Shown: positions 45,590 through 56,749 of the stretch, piece by piece
Layout: every line of letters begins with the position of its first letter
Numbering within the stretch: the stretch's first letter is position 1
Source of the DNA: Mytilus trossulus
Taxonomy: Eukaryota; Mollusca; Bivalvia; Mytilida; Mytilidae
Length of the DNA stretch: 64,000 nucleotides
Assembly: GCF_036588685.1 (NCBI RefSeq)
Contig: NC_086373.1
Coordinates: forward strand, 56,923,164-56,987,163
Direction: 5' to 3'
Made by a program: the position numbers and the translations under genes
Notes under the pieces: generated by a model
Databases searched by the model: none
Seen by the model: only the letters and a program-made list of their open reading frames with translations
What the model was told of the DNA's origin: nothing

Positions 45590-45910
45590 GTCAGGAATAT
45601 GACAGTTGTTATCAATTCGTTCGATGTGTTTGAGCTTATTATTTCGTCATTTGCTAAGAGATTTTCCGTTTAGTATTTTCCACATTTTTTTTTTACTATT
45701 TGCATAACTATGTATTATTCTTAATAATAATAATGTTTTTTAGTCGGATAACCTTGGCCGTATTTGTCAAAAATTTTTGAACTTTTGGTCCTCGACGATC
45801 TTCAACTCTGTACTTGTTTTGGTTTTCAATCTTTTTTTCATCTGACTATAGTTTTGTGTGGACGTAACGCACGTCTGGCGTATACAAACATTAACCTGGT
45901 ACCTTTTGAT
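45590..45910. repeat. R4 tail fragment followed by a diverged R1 copy (both sense)
   Basis: Positions 45590-45690 contain CAAGTCAGGAATATGACAGT and GATTTTCCGTTTAGTATTTT (R4). Positions 45760-45910 contain TTTGAACTTTTGGTCCTCGA, CAACTCTGTACTTGTTTTGG, ACGTAACGCACGTCTGGCGT and ACCTGGTACCTTTTGATG (R1), with the CTGATGA core lost. Confidence 0.5.
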
Positions 45911-45929
45911 GGCTATTATTCGTTTGTTT

Positions 45930-46280
45930 CTCTGTCCTTTATTTTCTCCCATTTATTTATTGTAGCCCTGTCGTGTGATGTTGTCATTTCAATGTTATAA
46001 TTAACATTGCCATTCAAGGGGGAGGTTTGGCATGCCACAAAACCAGGTTGAACCCACCATTTTTTCATAAAATGCCCTGTACCAACTCCGGAAAATGGTC
46101 ATTGTTACATTATAATTAGTTTCTGTATGTTTTAGATTTTGATGTTGTGTTTTTGTTGTGTCGTAGTTCTCTAATATTTCATACATTTCCCTCAGATTTA
46201 GTATGTAACCCAGATTTATTTTTTCTCTGTCGATATATGAGTTTTGAACAGCGGTATACTACTGTTGCCTTTATTTTACA
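45930..46280 (+). repeat. Longest R3 copy
   Basis: It starts near GTCGTGTGATGTTGTCATTT and includes GGGGGAGGTTTGGCATGCCA, GGTTGAACCCACCATTTTTT, CCTGTACCAACTCCGG and the standard R3 end CAGCGGTATACTACTGTTGC. Its middle resembles the core of the two Penelope-like tails (R2, R4). Confidence 0.6.
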
Positions 46281-48678
46281 GTTTTTGTTATCTTTACCAT
46301 GTGTGCGAGTAGTTTCATTAAAATGTGAGGAAACGACCCTTTGTTAGAAATGTCATAAACATTCCAATTGTGATTATACCAGATGCTCAATTCGAAGAAC
46401 ATGTCGATTCAGTGATTATTATGCAAACATGTTTTATATATAAACACATAATACCAACTTTGAAGAGCTGATCAAACCAACAAGGACATAACTAATAGCG
46501 GATCAGAAATCAAAGCTTTTCTTGACAACGATACATTGATATAATATGCTTTCAAATATTTTGTGTTAATTTCTAAAAAATAAGATTTAATATTTGCATG
46601 CCAGTATCAAAGTACTACTAGGCTAGTGATACCCCCCGGACATAATAGCAGATGTATCTAGTCAGTGGTAGTCATAACATAAACAAAACCACTTTTATTG
46701 CACTAGATGCGCGTTGTTGCTTCACAACATATCTTTTAAAGTGGCTCCGGCCTATTCGAAGTTACTGTCAGAAGTCCGTATTTTATTGTTTTAATCTTTA
46801 TAGAGAGTGACTCAAATTGTTCAAACAATAATAGGGGTCCCGGACCATTTTGAGCTCAAAATATTAATTTTAGATAGGAATGTAAAAGGGATCATTTTTC
46901 AAAGAAATGATAGAGAAAATAGAGGTGTTGACATATTTTTATCGGAATATAAAAAAAAATGTCTATGACACTTGGTCCAAAACTGTAATATAAAAATAAA
47001 TGTACTATAAAAAACTTACATATAGCTTATAAGAATAGGCAAATAAAATATGTAGGTCACCGATAAGGAAACAATAATATTTTGCATTAAAACTCAAAAT
47101 TTTGACAGGAATCATCTAAAGTGTTCATTAAAGTCAGATCATTTCATTTCATATTCTCTTAGTTAAAGCTTAAAATTCTTATCATAACTAAGAAATACTC
47201 AAATCGTTAAGTTCTGTAATTACGATAGTATGATATTTATACGCCAATCATATTACAGTATGTTTTGATTGTTTAGATTAATTGAATGCCGTGTCATGCA
47301 ATATTTTTTTAGAATTGTTTTGAACTTTCGAAAGATTACCTTTAAAACCAATCAGACAATAGATATAAATTAAATTGACAAAAACATAACAGTACATGAC
47401 ATGATGCATATTCGCTAGTTGGTTGATCTGTAAAACAGATATTTGAAATGGTCAACCGACTCGTGATAGTGTCCGTTACCTAATGTAGGGATGACTTCAA
47501 CTGCACATTGGAAACTCTTGGTTTAGTTGCTCCCTTGTGACAAACACTTGTTATAAGTCTAAAATTAAGGAATTTTTATGCAACTGTTTTGGTTAACATG
47601 GGACTATTGACGTTTTGGGGGCATATAAGACATGACTTGTGAGTTTAATTACCAGAATAAACGTGAAAATTACTATCAGAACGTAGCAATGAGAGATGTT
47701 TTATTAGATGCAATAAGTCTTGAACACTTTATATATAAAATTTTATTGTTTTGTCTGCGCTGACGTAAAACGATTACTTGGATATATATATATTGGTAGT
47801 AGCAATAAAGAGGGAATTATGCGTACAGGTCATATGACAGTTATATGTGCAAGTCATGACGAATCATTCATGCCATTGACCGCTTCGTGTGTTTATGGAA
47901 CGATTAACTGAAAGAATGGGGAAAACTTTCGATCACTTAAATGTATGAAATGCTTGTTTTGTGAGGAATAGCATCATCCGAATACATGCAAAACGTGCGA
48001 CATATCGGGAAACAAGTGCATTGTAAGGAGAAACATTTATGCTTTAACTGTTCTCTGGTGTAATATTACACACACCCTCAATATCAAAGTCATATGAACC
48101 CAGTTATTGATATTTTGTTAACGAGCGATAAAATGAGCATGTTAAAAAGAGGAAACTGTTTCGTTTTAAAACTAGGAATATGATGGTATTATAAAAATGT
48201 AAATCAATCAACTGAGAAAGTGAGGTTAAGGTCATCTATTCATTCACTTACTAGTGTACGTGTATATAGAAGTTTAGCATTTCCTGAATGTGAATGTGAT
48301 TGAAATTTTTTCGAGACTCAAACTACTGACAAAAACTAATAAAAAAAACAAGGCTTATAATCCTTTACGCTTTTTTTCGTGAAAAGACGGCGATGATCGA
48401 TTAAAAAGTTTAAAAGTTCGAAGTAAGAGAATAAACAACATTGATTTTATCTATATTTTATGACCTAAAACTCCAACAGACTTGTCAACTACATCTAAGG
48501 TCATCAATGCAAGATGCACACGATACTGATAAATTTTCGCAAACTCGAAGATATATCGATGTCGTCGTACGTCATTATCATTGACTTATTATTGACATGA
48601 CTCTTTTTGGAAGCTTTGTCACTATTATACTAGTACCAGTATCAGGCATACCAATATTTAATAATTGCATAAATACTT
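46281..48678. other. Intergenic DNA downstream of the DUF268 gene, nothing recognised
   Basis: A weak R1-like piece (AGTGATACCCCCCGGACATA, CTAGATGCGCGTTGTTGC) occurs at 46600-46720. On the minus strand the DUF268 gene ends at 48679; I did not find a confident polyadenylation signal. A 63-codon frame at 47720-47911 lacks any recognised domain. Confidence 0.35.
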
Positions 48679-49701
48679 CTATTTTGTAAACACATGAACA
48701 CGTTGAATTCCTTTTCCCAAATAATGTTGCCTCCAATTTGTTGTTAGATATGGGTATCGTTTTTTTCCATAGCACCTGTGTGCGTTGAATGTAATGTAAT
48801 CCCCATTTAAGTCATAAAGTACACCGAGTACCAGAGACCCATTTGTTTTTGTTACACACCAAGCTCTAGCCACTACTATTAAATCGCCCCACGGATTCAG
48901 AGAATCCCCATACCTTCCTAGTCCAGAATGTTCAATGGAACTAAATGATACAACTGCGTCAAATAATCCTAATGTTTTATCTAAAAACGTTCGTCTATAT
49001 TCAGATGGAACCATCGTTGAAATTTGCTCATGTTCAGATTTGATCCTTCCATATTCAAGTGTCACAATACTTTTAACGCCTATCTCAAGCAAGCATGCTT
49101 CAACCCATGGTTTCTCCGATCCTATGACTAGGACACGCCCTCCTATCACTCCTGGTGCATGTTGTAGTCCGTCCCTTAGTGCGTTAGTTTCAGATATTCC
49201 GTAAGTACCAAACAGTTTACCTTCTTTTGCTCGCGCTACATACTCCTTGAGTAAAGATTTAGTCCAAATAGGTATCCTCGCAGTACTACCAAGGTATGGT
49301 TGGTTGAAATAAGCCGTGTGCACTTTTATTAGTCCATTCATCGTATAATCATTCAATAAAACCGAAGGTATTTTTCTCGGAGCATGCGCAAGTCCATGAG
49401 ATGAATCAACATATTCGTTTTGAAATAAAGCTTCACAATTTATAGCGGCTGTAATTTTATCAAAAAAAATCCCCGGAGTTCCTTTTCGTGAAGTATTACA
49501 CAGCTGGCCACATTCTAACCTTGTTTTGTTTATGTCCTCTAAATATGTTGAAAAATATGATTTCCTTTTAATAGTCGTTTTCTCAGTAATAGGTTGTGTA
49601 CGGTCTACATTCTTTTCAATAGTTCTTAATCTTGTTTGACTGAACAGTATTATGAATAAAGACATGGAAATAATGATCACAACAAGTTTCGAATACTCCA
49701 T
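48679..49701 (-). CDS. DUF268 family single-pass type II membrane protein
   Basis: Intronless in this span, 340 codons from the ATG at 49701. A hydrophobic stretch near residues 6-21 (LVVIIISMSLFIILF) forms an N-terminal signal anchor; the rest is predicted lumenal or extracellular. The C-terminal half matches the DUF268 family, best known from nematodes and expanded in molluscs. It shows GGRVLVIGSEKPWVEACLL (about 188-206), VTLEYGR (about 214-220) and VVSFSSIEHSGLGRYGD (about 241-257). These blocks look like a Rossmann-type methyltransferase fold: a glycine-containing first strand, an acidic residue after strand two, and a SxxEHxGLGRYGD segment. Whether it binds S-adenosylmethionine is unknown. 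Reaction and substrate unknown. Cysteines at about 65, 69 and 90 in the stem may form disulfides. No frame defects are seen, so the gene appears intact. Confidence 0.85.
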   Translation of the reverse strand: MEYSKLVVIIISMSLFIILFSQTRLRTIEKNVDRTQPITEKTTIKRKSYFSTYLEDINKTRLECGQLCNTSRKGTPGIFFDKITAAINCEALFQNEYVDSSHGLAHAPRKIPSVLLNDYTMNGLIKVHTAYFNQPYLGSTARIPIWTKSLLKEYVARAKEGKLFGTYGISETNALRDGLQHAPGVIGGRVLVIGSEKPWVEACLLEIGVKSIVTLEYGRIKSEHEQISTMVPSEYRRTFLDKTLGLFDAVVSFSSIEHSGLGRYGDSLNPWGDLIVVARAWCVTKTNGSLVLGVLYDLNGDYITFNAHRCYGKKRYPYLTTNWRQHYLGKGIQRVHVFTK

Positions 49702-50794
49702 CAATTTTCCAATATTTTGGTATCAGAAAACCTTTAAAAACATGGATCCTGCAAAAAGAAGAAGTATACAGGTTATTGGTTATCAAAAGCGTTTTGTTTA
49801 ATGTGGTACCGAATACAACTGGGAGTCAACTCTGTAAAATCAGCTAAACGTTTTAACTGCGTTGTATAGTAAAGGGAATATTAAGCTTCTCAATGATCAA
49901 AATTGGTGTTTGTCAAACTGCGTAATGACCAGTGTAATTTTTCTGACAAAACGGGTGGTTAAAATTTTTTGATTCTTTTTATATTTTTGTTAAAGGATCA
50001 AAGTAAATACTTTGTCAATTTTTTATGAAAATTAAACGAGCCAAATTAATTTTAGTGAAAGTGATAGGTATCACCTTAAATGTGTTATTTGGAGCACTTT
50101 GTGATTCATTTTATCCTATTACTCAATTCGTACAACAAGTAATCAAACATAAGTAGGTGCAATTTACAACCCTGGACGACGTCTATTTAATTTACTATTA
50201 TAAGAAAACTCTCCTGTTCCACTGACTAACAACCTGTTTTCGCATTATTATGTCTCTGGATACCGTAGTCTTATCTGGAATTGTACCGATTACGTCATAT
50301 TCTTGATTGTGACATTTTCAGTAAGTGTCGATAAAATTTTAAATTCGATAATCTGCTGTAACCTTACTTTACCTGACATTTTATAATCGTTTCACTAGTA
50401 AATGAATTTCAGTCTTAAAGCACTGTTGTCGTCTTAACTTTCTCTTAAAAATCGGACCACATGCTCACTCTTTCATCAAATATTCAGACTCAGCTACTTT
50501 GATAGACCGGCCATAGTCTGCGAGAAAATTGCTTTAGCAGAACTTAATTCACCGCAATGTCTTACATTTGTAATTCAAACAAAAATCTGTTTTCAAGAGC
50601 TTTTCAGATCAAAACTACCGTAAAAATTAAAGCTGATTAACTAGTAAATGTTATGTATTTTAATGTAAATTTTAACTCTTGCTAGTATTCGAATCATATC
50701 TGATTGGTTAGAAATGAAATATATATGATAAAAGTTGTAAGATAACAAACTTTCCTCAAGTGATAACCATTATTATTAACAAAGAGAAGAACTG
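49702..50794. other. Upstream of the DUF268 gene, nothing recognised
   Basis: A promoter is expected here on the minus strand, but no motif is clear enough to call. No repeat boundary is seen. Confidence 0.3.
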
Positions 50795-51160
50795 CTTAAA
50801 TAAAGGCAACAGTAGTATACCGCTGTTCAAAACTCATAAATCCATGGACAAAAAACAAAATCGGGGTAACAAACCAAAACCGAAAAAATATTATTTAGTG
50901 TTGAATTTTCAGAATCTTTTTTAAGGAGGTCTTATTCATTAAGTTAAATTATGATTGTCAACTCGATAACCTGTCGTAGAAAGATTCGGTCTACATGTCA
51001 TAGTACGGACTTTAACAACGTACAAGCTATACAAGGCACCGTATAATGTAAAATGTTAAACAATTCAAACAGGAAAAATAACGGTTTGTTTTCTATACAA
51101 AACAACAACAAACAACAACCACTGAATTTCTGGTTCATGACCTGTCACAGGCTAATTCAA
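50795..51160 (-). repeat. Antisense R3 and R2 repeat fragments
   Basis: Positions 50795-50890 read on the minus strand as the R3 block (ACCCCGATTTTG, GAGTTTTGAACAGCGGTATA, CTACTGTTGCC). Positions 50985-51160 are a diverged R2 tail (minus strand GGTTGTTGTTTGTTGTTGTT, TTGTTAAAGTCCGTAC). Confidence 0.5.
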
Positions 51161-52029
51161 AATGTAGTTTGGGTATTATATATTTTTAAAGGCGCGACAA
51201 TCCTCCTTAACTTGGGTCCTTGGTTTTACAGCACGACATGAGAGGAAACTAGGAAAAGAAGTCTCCGTGATGTTCCTAGACAATTTCAAGACACATATTC
51301 CCCTCCCAGCTCTTATAACAAAGGTACAGATAGACGGAGTTGGTAAAATAACAAACATGACCATAAATATACGTAGTAAAAAAAAAACGCCTAAAAAATG
51401 CCTTTGCACAAGGCGATTTACAATAGAGTCATTACCTGCGACGGCGAACACTCAAATCAATTATGAGTAAAAGAATGTAGTACCTTGCTTAGGGTAATGA
51501 TAAACAGTAATTATCGTTATTTGATGAAATATATTACATTTTATTATGTAATCTCATTGTATCAGAAATCTTACAATTTCTAATTACAATATATCATCAA
51601 TTAATCTTTTACAGTGCAAACCAGATGTAATTGATCACTTTTAAAAGTTTTAGAGTAAATTGATAGGATTCCTTCCTGATTGCACATTTTGTACATGTAT
51701 ATGACAAAATGGTTAATGCCCGCATAGTTTAATCAAAATACTAGACTTAACTTGTAGACTATATTTGTAGCCTTATCCTCCTAATCTTATTCTCCATCTG
51801 AAGTTGCTATCAAAATTATTTCACAAGGGAACACAAATGTTTTCAAAGCATGCTGATATGGATTCAATTTTCGAATGAAAATTTTTGAAAGATTAGACCA
51901 TGTAATATACTATACATACTAAACCTGATACTGAATAAGATCAATCGTTTTGAACCATGATCAATCATTTACTGAAGCAACACTCGATTTTACTTTATGA
52001 AGAGGTCCAGATTGACAATCAACAGATGA
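51161..52029. other. Intergenic DNA, nothing recognised
   Basis: Overlapping frames on opposite strands (51176-51470) show no domain; no RNA gene is visible. Confidence 0.35.
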
Positions 52030-52145
52030 TAATAAAATTAACGGTACCAACTTTCTTGCACCAAATGCGCATTTCAACAATACATGTCTCTTCAGTGATG
52101 CTCGTGGCAAAATGTTTGGAATCCAAAGCTTATATAAAAGATAAA
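52030..52145 (-). repeat. Hammerhead-bearing repeat, distinct subfamily
   Basis: It shares GGTACCAA, the hammerhead and the AAAATGTTTGGAATCCAAA-type segment with R1, but has its own ribozyme sequence, resembling the remnant at 26560-26600. The 87-codon frame at 51957-52220 crosses it and is not a gene. Confidence 0.55.
52058..52101 (-). ncRNA. Hammerhead ribozyme, core intact (variant subfamily)
   Basis: The minus strand reads GCATCA, CTGAAGA, GACA-TGTAT-TGTT, GAAA, ATGCGCAT (with the A of GAAA), T, then TGGTGC. CTGAAGA fits the hammerhead consensus CTGANGA. Stem I pairs over six positions with one G-U. Stem II has four pairs including G-U. The base before cleavage is U. Confidence 0.7.
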
Positions 52146-52759
52146 CTGACAACACCCTGTCTAGAAAAGAAAATAACAAACAGACAAATAAAAGCACACA
52201 AGACTCAACATAAAAGTTAAAGGCTTAGCAATACGAACTCAATCAAAAACTCATGTTATCAAAAATCCGAAAAAGAGTCTAATTTGGTAGAAAGGGGATT
52301 GTAGTTACATTATAAGGAACATATCAGATGTCATCTGTGCAGCGGTCTTTCCACAACGGCCATTCAACTCGTGATGTCGTAAGTAAAGTTTAAGAAGTTG
52401 TGATTTCAACTTCACTATTTGGAACTCTTGATGAAATAGCTGCCTTGTGAGCAGCAATCAAGGGAATCATGATAAGAAATACAAACCAGAAAATATTGTA
52501 TCAATTGGGAGATGCAGGCCTTGCTGGAATGTTGCAACATAGAAATAGAACGTTCACATTTAGGAAGCTGAAATGATCTCTTGTGTCGTACAATTTTATT
52601 TTCAACCGATCCTCATTGTCAATTTCTAGATGTAAGAAAAGATATGAGGCAGACTATTGCAATTAGCAAGTTGAACTGATTATGTCATGTTTAATGTTTA
52701 TTGTTCAATGTTCATGATCATATCAATGTGGTTTGCAATGAAACTCTGTTGTCTCGCTT
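52146..52759. other. Intergenic DNA, nothing recognised
   Basis: No feature found. Confidence 0.3.
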
Positions 52760-53059
52760 ATACAACTGCGAATGGAAATGGGGAATATGCTAAAGAGTCA
52801 ACAACCCGATATAAAAACATAAAACATCAGTAAGCCACCAGTTGGTCTTCAACGCAGCCAGAAATTTCCAAACCCGGAGCATGTCCTCAGTTGGCTACTA
52901 AAACATAGAACTACTAGTTGAGCTAAAATGAACGTCACACTAAACTCCATAACATATAAATGAAATAAAATTAACAAAAAAAGTACAAGATAAAACAAAT
53001 GCTACAGGCTTCTGACTTGGGACAGGCGCAAAAATATGGCGGGGTTCAACATTTTTTGT
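52760..53059 (-). repeat. Antisense R6/R2 repeat, left part of an interrupted copy
   Basis: Positions 52760-52920 match R6 (minus strand TTGACTCTTTAGCATATT, GCTGCGTTGAAGACCAACTG). Positions 52950-53059 match R2 (CTTCTGACTTGGGACAGGCG, ATATGGCGGGGTT on the plus strand). The copy continues after the retrocopy at 54250-54445. Confidence 0.6.
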
Positions 53060-53075
53060 GAGATCTAAACCCTCC
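53060..53075. repeat. Left target-site duplication of the retrocopy
   Basis: GAGATCTAAACCCTCC; the right copy at 54234-54249 is GAGATATAAACCCTCC, one mismatch in 16. Confidence 0.8.
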
Positions 53076-54233
53076 AGATCACGAAAACGTTTTACAAAGG
53101 GGGAGGAGGATGGAAATAAAATTCGATGGAAAGAAAGCATTGGTAGAATGTGGTGCTGATACTTATGCTCTTAGTCGAACACAGTGTGATCTTGACACTT
53201 TAAAAAAAAGAGTTACTCTCAATACATGTTGTCCAAATTGACCCTCAAGAATGGGATAAAACAAGGGAGACAATAGCCAAGATAGGACCAGTTGATTTGC
53301 TAATCAATAATGCTGGTGTAGGAAAATAAGCAAAATTTACAGAAATGAAAAAAGAAGATTTGGATTATGTTATGGATGTCAACTTCAATGCTGTTTTCAA
53401 TGTATCACAGGTAGTAGCCAAAGCAATGGTTGAAAGAGGAGAAGGAGGAAGCATAGTTAACATATCAAGTGCTGCCTCACAAGATGCCTTGATGGATCAT
53501 GCTGCATACTGTTCAAGTGAAGCGGCTGTTGATATGCTTACTAAATGTATGGCATTGGAACTTGGGCCTCATACAATACGAGTCAATAGTATTAAGCCAA
53601 CAGTAACATGGACAGATATGGCCAAAATGAACTGGAGTGATCCTGCAAAAAGTGAGCCAATGATGGCTAGGATCCCTTTAGGCAAATTTATAGGGGTAGA
53701 AGATGTAGTAAACAGTGTAGTTTTCCTTCTTAGTGATAAGAGTGCTATGACAACTGGGGAATGTGTCAGATTAGATGGAGGGTTGGGCGTACACGGAAAT
53801 TAGAGTCTTGATTAAATTCAAACAGACTATCAAAGATCATTATATTCAAGAGAAAAATATCAATTATGACATTGATCCAGTGGTGGAGGAGTAATATTTA
53901 CAGTTATGAATGATTAAGAAGGATTTGTCCACCGAAAAGCTAATTGGGAATGTTAAATGCTTTAAGTTTTCAAGATTGTGATTTGGTGTTTTAGTTTAAT
54001 TCTCTTTGATTATATGTTAATTAATAATTTAATTGATAATTTCTCTACACGGTTATTCTTAGTTATTGGAGAGCAAGTCGATAAAGTAATCATGTCTTAT
54101 CAATTAAATATTTTGAGCAATTTGATCATGTACATGTTTGTATCTGACATAAGGAAACAATTATGGTGCAGGCACATGACAAGAGAGATAATAAAGAATT
54201 ACATTTAAACTTTGAAAAAAAGAGAAAAAAAAA
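53076..54233 (+). pseudogene. Processed pseudogene of an L-xylulose reductase (DCXR)-like SDR
   Basis: The parent family is NADPH-dependent short-chain dehydrogenases that reduce L-xylulose and dicarbonyls. Similarity starts at ATG 53110 (MEIKFDGKKALVECGADTYA). The stretch that should carry the glycine-rich TGxxxGIG cofactor motif is deleted between GKKALV and ECGADTYALSRTQ. A frameshift follows (about 53210-53222), then VQIDPQEWD and PVDLLINNAGVGK with a stop at 53327. Next comes a 152-codon frame (53345-53803) containing GSIVNISSAAS, the active-site tyrosine in AAYCSSE, MALELGPHTIRVNSI, IPLGKF and FLLSDKSAMTTGE. The catalytic YxxxK lysine is Glu. No introns; AATAAA near 54190; an A-rich tail at 54213-54233; then the right target duplication. 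This is a dead mRNA-derived copy. Confidence 0.92.
54188..54233 (+). other. Fossil polyadenylation signal and A-rich tail of the retrocopy
   Basis: AATAAA lies in GATAATAAAGAATT, followed about 20 nt later by an A-rich run with a few G interruptions, ending exactly at the right target duplication. Confidence 0.8.
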
Positions 54234-54445
54234 GAGATATAAACCCTCCGTCTATAACTCTGGTCAGTTTAGAATGATAAAACACATAGCAATACGCACA
54301 GTAAAAGTCAGTTTGAAATAAGTTTTTGTCCGGTGTCAGAATAAGTGACAAAAGAAACTCAACAAACTGACAATTATACATAAAAGAACAAAGGACTACT
54401 TGCAGTTACTGACTAGCAAGCTCTCGCCCTCAATCAAACTGATTG
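54234..54445 (-). repeat. Right target duplication and remainder of the interrupted R2 repeat
   Basis: After the 16-bp duplication the sequence continues with GTCTATAACTCTGGTCAG, AACACATAGCAATACGCACA and CTTGCAGTTACTGACTAGCA. I recall this order as following the R2 block in other mussel repeats; no second copy of this part occurs here to confirm it. Confidence 0.5.
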
Positions 54446-54764
54446 AAAGATTATGTCTGCATCATAGGTAAATAGAGTACAATCTATATCAATAAGGGTG
54501 TAGTTTCATACCATCATGAAATATATGAGAAGAACGTAACCTGTATCATGCCAACAACTGGTTTATGAATTGATGTGCCACTAACAAAAACAAAAAAATG
54601 ATTGACAGAAAAACATGTTTTGAATATTTAGTTCGGTTTAACTCCGGTGTTGTCATAAATATTAATTATATGGTCTTTTTTTTTTAATTTTCCATTCGCA
54701 AAAGTATGAATTGTTAGAAATACTAAAGCTGTTCCTATCCCAGGCATAGTTTACCATAGATTAG
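54446..54764. other. Intergenic DNA, nothing recognised
   Basis: No feature found. Confidence 0.3.
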
Positions 54765-54935
54765 CATAGACGTATTTGGCTCAACGTTTTAGAAATTTTG
54801 GGTACTCAATGATTTTCAACTTTATACTTGTTAGGCGTTCTAAATTGTTTAATCTAAATGATACTGATGCGTCTTATGTAGATGAAACGCACGTCTGGTG
54901 TATGAAATTATAAACCTGTTACCTTTGATAAATTA
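54765..54935 (+). repeat. R1 hammerhead-type repeat, sense copy
   Basis: It contains AGGCATAGTTTACCATAGAT, CGTATTTGGCTCAACGTTTT, GGTACTCAATGATTTTCAAC, the ribozyme segment and AAACCTGTTACCTTTGATAA, the R1 order on the plus strand. Confidence 0.65.
54858..54901 (+). ncRNA. Hammerhead ribozyme relic
   Basis: CTGATGC replaces CTGATGA; stem II (GTCTTATGTAGAT), GAAA and the GTC triplet are kept. Stem I is mispaired at its third position. Probably inactive. Confidence 0.55.
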
Positions 54936-55734
54936 TGTCATGCACTACCATTTCGACAGTTTTGAGTAACAGATTTGTATCCGCATGAAATTGTAAGGAG
55001 TTTCCTTTGAAAGCGTGCTTTCATGAAACTGTACTTACCTTAGTGTCTGTACTTTACGTTCGAGACAAATTAATATCAGAGAAACAGATTAAAGAAAAAT
55101 GTTACCATAACAATTTCTTTGAACAAAATTACAGAACTACAATTACGCGTAATAATTTCTGATTCGGTATTCAAATGTGCATCGGTTATCAATACGCATT
55201 TTGTAAATGTGAAATCACATTTCAAGATAATGTCTTCAATATCATATACTTGAATGAATATTTAGAAATATGTTGTTTACTGTTATATCATTCTTACCGT
55301 CTATTTTTTAACTTTTGTTTACTCAAACCACACAACAAACCATAAAAATACAATGATTGGGCATATGTATTGACACATCACAATTACATTATCCAAAAAT
55401 CTTGTATTTGTATTAATTGGGTAGAACTTCGGAAGATTATCAATATAGATTGAACCCACTGAATTTATCAATATTTCTACATATTTCTTCGCCTGAACGA
55501 TTTTACATTTGCATTCTTAAACCAAAATGCATGCATTTAAAGAAAACGCGAATTGGAAATACACTAATTAAATAGCCATGAAACATAAATCGACTGTGAC
55601 GGTGACTTATGTATATATTTGTTTATTTAACAATCTTATTCTTAAACATGTATTTCATGCATACCAAGGATCCCATGATAAGCATTGATTCATCTATATA
55701 AATGTTGTTAATTGCTATAATATAGGTTGTTTCT
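54936..55734. other. AT-rich intergenic DNA, nothing recognised
   Basis: No gene, RNA or element boundary is visible. Confidence 0.35.
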
Positions 55735-55875
55735 GTGTTTGTTGCATTTTAGTGTTTCTGTTGTGTCGTTGTTATATTTGATGTGTTTATCTCAGTTTCA
55801 GTCTGTAACCCGGATTTGTTCTCAATCGATTTATGAACTTCGAACAGCGGTATACTAATGCCTACCTGTGGTGGC
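55735..55875 (+). repeat. Interspersed repeat R3
   Basis: It contains GTTGTGTCGTTGTTATATTT, CAGTCTGTAACCCGGATTTG and CTTCGAACAGCGGTATACTA. Confidence 0.65.
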
Positions 55876-56749
55876 GATGGATGGGAACAAAACAGTTAAA
55901 AAATTTAAATACTATACGTTTTGTATTCTTCTTAATTGTTGATCAATACAATTTTGATTATTATGGAATTTCATTATTTGAATTACGTTTTCATACTAAA
56001 GCATACAGATTTTGACTTTGTAGTTTCCACCTGTGTGTAATGATTCAAAATTACGACACTTACATGCTCATGAATAAAAAATACAATCAACTAAAACTCT
56101 AAATTGCATCACATACTATCAAACGTGCGTGTACACTAATTTGCATGTTATTGGTTACTGTTAAGTATTGCACTTGAGGTGTTCCCGCTACCGCTCTCTA
56201 TTGTACACGACGTCACCGTTGTTGTGACGTTAGCGATTTCAGAGTTCCAATACAAGTATCATTGCAAATAGACGTTCTTGTTTCTAAGCCTTAATTTGTG
56301 ACTGTCAACATTATTTTTATTCCAAAGACCATAACTTCGATTTATTTGTATGTCGAAATCTATATCCGATATAACTGTTTATATGATAATACTTATGGAT
56401 GTCAACGAGTGCTCAAGTATCGCTTAAAAGTACCGAGTATCGAATACCAAAATGATACTCGACTAACCGATGATCTATTGAAATATTGTTGCTTTCATAA
56501 GCACCTTCTTTGAATATAAATATTTATCAACATTAAAATCCTTTTCGAATGTTTGTGTTATTTGTCATGTTTTTTCATACCGTCAGAGTAAATATTGTCA
56601 TCAGCAGGGCTGTTAAATACGTAACAGAGTTGAGAAATCACATACCCCCTGAAAAGTTGACAATACATTATAATATTTCTGAATAAGAAAAAAATCGTTG
56701 CACTCTCTGTTGACCTTTTGATATTTAATGATTCTACCGTTCAAAACTT
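55876..56749. other. Intergenic DNA, nothing firm
   Basis: Around 56400-56470 the motif GAGTATCG / ACTCG recurs in a pattern reminiscent of repeat ends, but no boundaries could be set. A 71-codon frame at 56298-56513 is not recognised. Confidence 0.3.
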
